From contig BAAHQB010000352.1 in NCBI GenBank assembly GCA_054601695.1, forward strand, positions 101,127 through 165,126: DNA of 64,000 nucleotides, written 5' to 3'. Both the position numbers and the translations under genes were made by a program. The stretch's first letter is position 1; the number at the start of each line of letters is the position of its first letter. Positions 1 to 64,000 of this stretch are shown piece after piece. The notes below the pieces were generated by a model. The model saw nothing but the letters and a program-made list of their open reading frames with translations. It searched no databases and was not told the DNA's origin. Origin of the DNA: Amorphochlora amoebiformis. Its lineage: Eukaryota; Cercozoa; Chlorarachniophyceae.

Positions 1-123
1 ATATATATATATATATATATACGTATGAATATAGGCATACATACATATATACATACACATATATATATATATATACATATACATACATATATATATACAT
101 ATTTATATATATACATACATATA

Positions 124-197
<74 letters not shown>

Positions 198-452
198 TAT
201 ATACATACATAAAATTGTGCACATCAGGATTACAACACTTGCACGCTGCCTGAAAAGTTCTACAATATAGGCAAATGGGAGATATCAGAAGCTAAAAGAC
301 GAGGTTATGTACTTGTGTACATATCTATCATCTATCACACATCATACATTATATATGCATATCATACAAAATCCATGCAAATGCCCACAAACTCACGCAT
401 ACATACGCACATATATATATATATATACATATATATATGTATATATATATAC

Positions 453-501
<49 letters not shown>

Positions 502-577
502 CATACACACACACACATACATAAATATATATGTATATATATATATATTTTATATATGTATATATATATATATTTTA

Positions 578-616
<39 letters not shown>

Positions 617-643
617 CTAATATACACAAATAAATATGTATAC

Positions 644-695
<52 letters not shown>

Positions 696-700
696 TATAA
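1..700. repeat. TA-rich microsatellite block at the left edge
   Basis: Nearly pure (TA)n with TAC/CAT interruptions, for example 121-195 and 410-500. A short unique stretch at 200-410 contains nothing recognisable on either strand. Long open frames here translate only to Tyr-Ile repeats and are artefacts. Confidence 0.9.
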
Positions 701-704
701 TACG

Positions 705-904
705 TATAACCACACAAACCAAGCAACCCTATCCGATTTTCCCAACCTCACCGTAACCCCAACCCTAATCTCTATGAAGGTGTGAAAAGTGTTCAAGACC
801 TATACACAAACGACGGTATGACGGACGAGGAGAGAAAGGTAGTCTCATTCCTAGCCTTCGTCCACCCTCACCTCATAACTAGCTTCAGTAGCCTCATACC
901 TACG

Positions 905-905
<1 letters not shown>
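705..905. other. unique spacer, possibly a small plus-strand exon
   Basis: A non-repetitive island. On the plus strand an AG at about 791 is followed by an open stretch reading VQDLYTNDGMTDEERK that ends at AAG-GTAGTC near 841. That would fit a small exon of a convergent gene, but no partner exon was found on either side and the flanks are degenerate CCCTAA-like. It could equally be random intergenic sequence. Confidence 0.2.
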
Positions 906-937
<32 letters not shown>

Positions 938-1220
938 TTTTTACGTGTAAACGTATTCGTACATTTATGTTATGTTTATATTACATATATGTAGACATAT
1001 ATATATATATATATGTATACATCTATATATATATCTATATATGTATATATATATATGTATATATATATGTATATATATTTATATGCGTGTGTGTAAATAA
1101 GTATTATGCGCACCAATATGAATATATTGTAACAAGTAATATGTATATATAAATATGTTTGTATATATATATATATATAATATATATATGTATATATATA
1201 TATATATAAATATGTAAATA

Positions 1221-1280
<60 letters not shown>

Positions 1281-1354
1281 AGCTCCAACACGAAACCCAA
1301 AGAACATGGCTTACCTTCTAACCCTATATATATATATATATACACATATTGTTA

Positions 1355-1618
1355 ACATATCAATGCCTTGGGGGCAGCGGAATACTGCAAGCCACCCTGA
1401 TGTACTTCGTTGCACCATTTTGTCAGAGATAACTCAGTCATGGGGGTACACACTTGCGCAGCACAAGAGTTGCAGCGTACACGTGTCGCTACTAACTGAC
1501 ATTAACCTGTACTATCCGGCATTTCCGGGGATTCACTAAAACACGATCTCCAGCGATCTCCAGTGGGACTCCGTGGATCTCGGGCTATTCTACACGATTC
1601 CTGGCGTTGCGCCAACAA
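1355..1618. other. unique GC-richer spacer
   Basis: About 260 bp free of microsatellite between two TA blocks. No exon with matching borders and no tRNA or rRNA signature could be supported. It shares short phrases (repeated GATCTCCAG and a CCGGCATTTCCGGGG-like string) with the 51770-51850 intron region, so both may belong to a dispersed repeat family. Confidence 0.4.
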
Positions 1619-1645
1619 TATATATATATATATATACATATGTAC

Positions 1646-1694
<49 letters not shown>

Positions 1695-1815
1695 TATAAT
1701 TATATATCCCAAATCCGAACCTGAAACCATAACTAACCACCCCCAAACCAACATAATCTTAACCCTAATTATACATATATATTTATATATACACATACAC
1801 ACATTATATATATAT

Positions 1816-1853
<38 letters not shown>

Positions 1854-1960
1854 GCTATATAAATATATGTAAGTTCTACATATATGTAATACACATATAT
1901 GCCTAATAAGAACTGAAATCCTTCCAACCCAAAAACTAAGCATAACTTACCGCCCAACCG

Positions 1961-2175
1961 TTACCCTAACCCTAGCCATAACCCTAACCCTTGCTCTAAC
2001 CCAACTAACTCCACTATCCAACCTTGATCCTGACCCAGACCCTCCTTGACTGCTCCCAACCTAAACCCTAACTCTAACCCTACCTTAATCACTCTATATC
2101 TCTAACCCTAACCCTCACCCTAACCCTAACCCTAACCCTAACCCTAACACTAACCTAACCCTAATCCTAATAGAG
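1961..2175 (+). repeat. interstitial telomere-like CCCTAA block
   Basis: Degenerate CCCTAA/ACCCTA units with at least five perfect tandem CCCTAA copies at about 2123-2154. Degenerate units extend on both sides. This is the TTAGGG-type telomere hexamer on the complementary strand. The block is internal, followed by more than 60 kb of other sequence, so it is not a chromosome end in this window. It may be subtelomeric or just part of the TTAGGG-like sequence sprinkled over the locus. Confidence 0.85.
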
Positions 2176-2224
2176 GATGGAGGTCTTGAAGCAACGCGAT
2201 GATGCGAGGCAAAAGATAGAACAG

Positions 2225-2325
2225 GCTAGGTTAGGGCTAAGGCTTGGGACTAGGGCTAAGGCTAGAGCTAGGGCAAGGGGTAGGTATGGTTCAGTGTGGG
2301 TTGGGTTAGGCGATCCGGGTTAAAA
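2225..2325 (+). repeat. degenerate TTAGGG/CTAGGG block, opposite orientation
   Basis: Runs such as GGCTAGGTTAGGGCTAAGGC and several CTAGGG units lie just right of the CCCTAA block but on the other strand, giving a back-to-back arrangement about 60 bp apart. Confidence 0.7.
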
Positions 2326-2329
2326 TTAC

Positions 2330-3880
<1,551 letters not shown>

Positions 3881-4140
3881 TTTATCGGAACTCCACTGCC
3901 TGCTTCGCAGTACGTGTCGTTTCGGTAATTATCGCTCCGCGTCGTATCAGCTTCGCCTTATGTGGATAATAAGATATCGTTGATTACTATGCTACGCTTA
4001 CTAATATATATGAATACATACATATAGTCATATACTATGATGTTTACTTACTAGATTTGTGTCCAAATGTGCCACAGAATTTTAATCTGGATAATTATTC
4101 CTATGCTATCAGGAGGCAAAAGAGGCAGCTATAACCAAGA

Positions 4141-4198
4141 AGTTGCGAGGGTTTTAGTCTGGCCCGCATAGTTGCAAGGGTTTTAGTCTGGCCCGCGT
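4141..4198 (+). repeat. 29-bp tandem duplication in 3' flank
   Basis: Two adjacent copies of a 29-bp unit starting AGTTGC(G/A)AGGGTTTTAG, at 4141-4169 and 4170-4198, differing at about two positions. No coding or RNA function is apparent. Confidence 0.9.
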
Positions 4199-4249
4199 GC
4201 GCATGAAAATGGTATTAAGTTCATATATGTTGTACAACACCGTATGATG

Positions 4250-4457
4250 CAGGTAGTCAACATCTTTCCATTGGCCATGATCTAGTCTCTCTACATCATA
4301 GTCTCAGGAGTCTTAACGAATAAGAACCTGAATAGGTATCGATCAAGTGTACGTGTATACTAATGTATAACCCGTGTGCTCATACAGGTACGTATTCTTG
4401 TGTATACGTATACGCATCTAGGGTATACGTGCGTACGTCTGGTACGTACGTATATAT

Positions 4458-4508
<51 letters not shown>

Positions 4509-4708
4509 CATATTATTAATATTATATCATTTCCAGGCTGATAACATACATTCTACTAGTAGTAGTCTAGGTAGTCTTTACGAATCAGAACCTAGATAAC
4601 TAGCTGGTCGATCAAGTGCAACCCGTGTGCTCATACAGGTACGTATTTTTGTGTATACGTATACGCATCTAGGGTATACGTGCGTACGTCTGGTACGTAC
4701 GTATATAT

Positions 4709-4753
<45 letters not shown>

Positions 4754-4910
4754 CATGGTGTATACACATACACACACACACACTCATGTATATATATATA
4801 TGTATACTTGAACCCGTGTGCGCATACATAAGATACAGTACGTAAACTCGTACTACGTATACGTATACGCATCTAGGGTAAACGTGCGTGCGTACGTATA
4901 ATAATTGCAT
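4250..4910 (+). repeat. large direct repeats downstream of the stop codon
   Basis: A unit containing AACCCGTGTGCTCATACAGG, then GTATACGTATACGCATCTAG, a TACGTGCGTACGTCTGGTAC string and a TA tract occurs at about 4369-4500 and again at about 4620-4750 (offset 251 bp). A diverged third copy is at about 4811-4900. The sequence before each copy (GTCTTAACGAAT or GTCTTTACGAATCAGAACCT) is also duplicated. Each copy contains the palindrome GTATACGTATAC. Confidence 0.85.
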
Positions 4911-4919
4911 ATATACTAG

Positions 4920-5003
<84 letters not shown>

Positions 5004-5215
5004 ATGTATGCTGGGTCTACTATCAAGTTACTAGAGTTAGTACTAGTAGTAATTAATATAATCAAATATTGCCGTTACTCTGTATAGCACGCGTACATGT
5101 TGTACTCTTATCATCATATCATCCGGGCATGCGTAACCAAGTCAATGTGACAAAGTGGATCTAGTGATTGACTAAATTGTCTGTGTTATATTTTGATTTG
5201 GCTAGTTACTACTAA
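4910..5215 (-). other. 3' flank immediately after the stop
   Basis: Contains a TA tract (4920-5005) and 200 bp of unique sequence. No canonical AATAAA is seen on the minus strand within the first 150 bp after the stop codon. The 3' UTR end cannot be placed. Confidence 0.4.
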
Positions 5216-63884
<58,669 letters not shown>

Positions 63885-63889
63885 CTAGA

Positions 63890-64000
63890 TTGAATATATT
63901 ATATATTTAAAATATATAAATACACATATACATGTGTATATATATATATATTATAATGTATATATATAATATAAATATATGTAATTATAAATATTATATA
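63890..64000. other. right-edge intron sequence
   Basis: AT-rich sequence upstream of the first readable exon. No exon seen; the gene continues beyond the edge because the first exon starts inside a split codon. Confidence 0.6.

Noticed and set aside
2100-2175. Chromosome-end telomere
   Set aside because: Non-telomeric sequence lies on both sides inside the window.

Overview
The window is eukaryotic nuclear DNA. It is dominated by one protein-coding gene on the minus strand, from the right edge (5' part missing) to a stop codon at 5216-5218. Short GC-rich exons sit in an ocean of (TA)n, (CA)n and (TG)n microsatellites. By matching splice sites, reading phase and protein similarity at each junction, I read about 121 exons between 63884 and 5216. 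They add up to 16,045 nt, or roughly 5,350 codons, in one continuous frame. The product is a giant HECT-type E3 ubiquitin ligase. The organism cannot be named from this window. The standard code, GT-AG introns, CCCTAA/TTAGGG-type repeats and a HERC/HUWE-like ligase with many tiny exons suggest a microbial eukaryote with expanded introns, but this is inference.

Protein layout from N to C terminus (high to low coordinates): RanBP2-type zinc finger (63.8 kb); UBA domain split by an intron (63.3-62.7 kb); acidic and Ala/Ser linkers; a second UBA-like motif (57.7-57.2 kb); Lys/Glu linkers (56.8-54.8 kb); a region of unrecognised fold (54.7-49.5 kb); SH3-like beta-rich segments (49.1-45.2 kb); short coiled and helical segments (45-36 kb); a CUB-like beta domain (35.8-33.1 kb); helical HERC-like segments (32.4-28.3 kb); a Lys-rich exon (28.0-26.9 kb); SPRY domain (24.4-23.3 kb); two large exons (21.8-18.5 kb), the second carrying another RanBP2 finger; WWE domain (17.2-16.4 kb); charged linker; discoidin/F5-8-type galactose-binding-like domain (14.2-11.5 kb); pre-HECT helical region (11.0-9.4 kb); and a catalytic HECT domain split over nine exons (9.5-5.2 kb) with its thioester cysteine at 5403-5405.

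The fingers and UBA domains probably read ubiquitin. WWE, SPRY, CUB-like and F5-8 modules probably bind substrates or partners. HECT transfers ubiquitin. This combination overlaps HUWE1 (UBA, WWE, HECT) and HERC1 (SPRY, HECT) but matches neither.

The left 5.2 kb is 3' flank: TA-rich DNA, an interstitial telomere-like CCCTAA block (about 1.96-2.18 kb), duplicated 90-250 bp units at 4.25-4.91 kb, and no convincing second gene. Introns range from 58 bp to about 1 kb. The short ones lack TA tracts, and nearly all long ones consist mostly of them.
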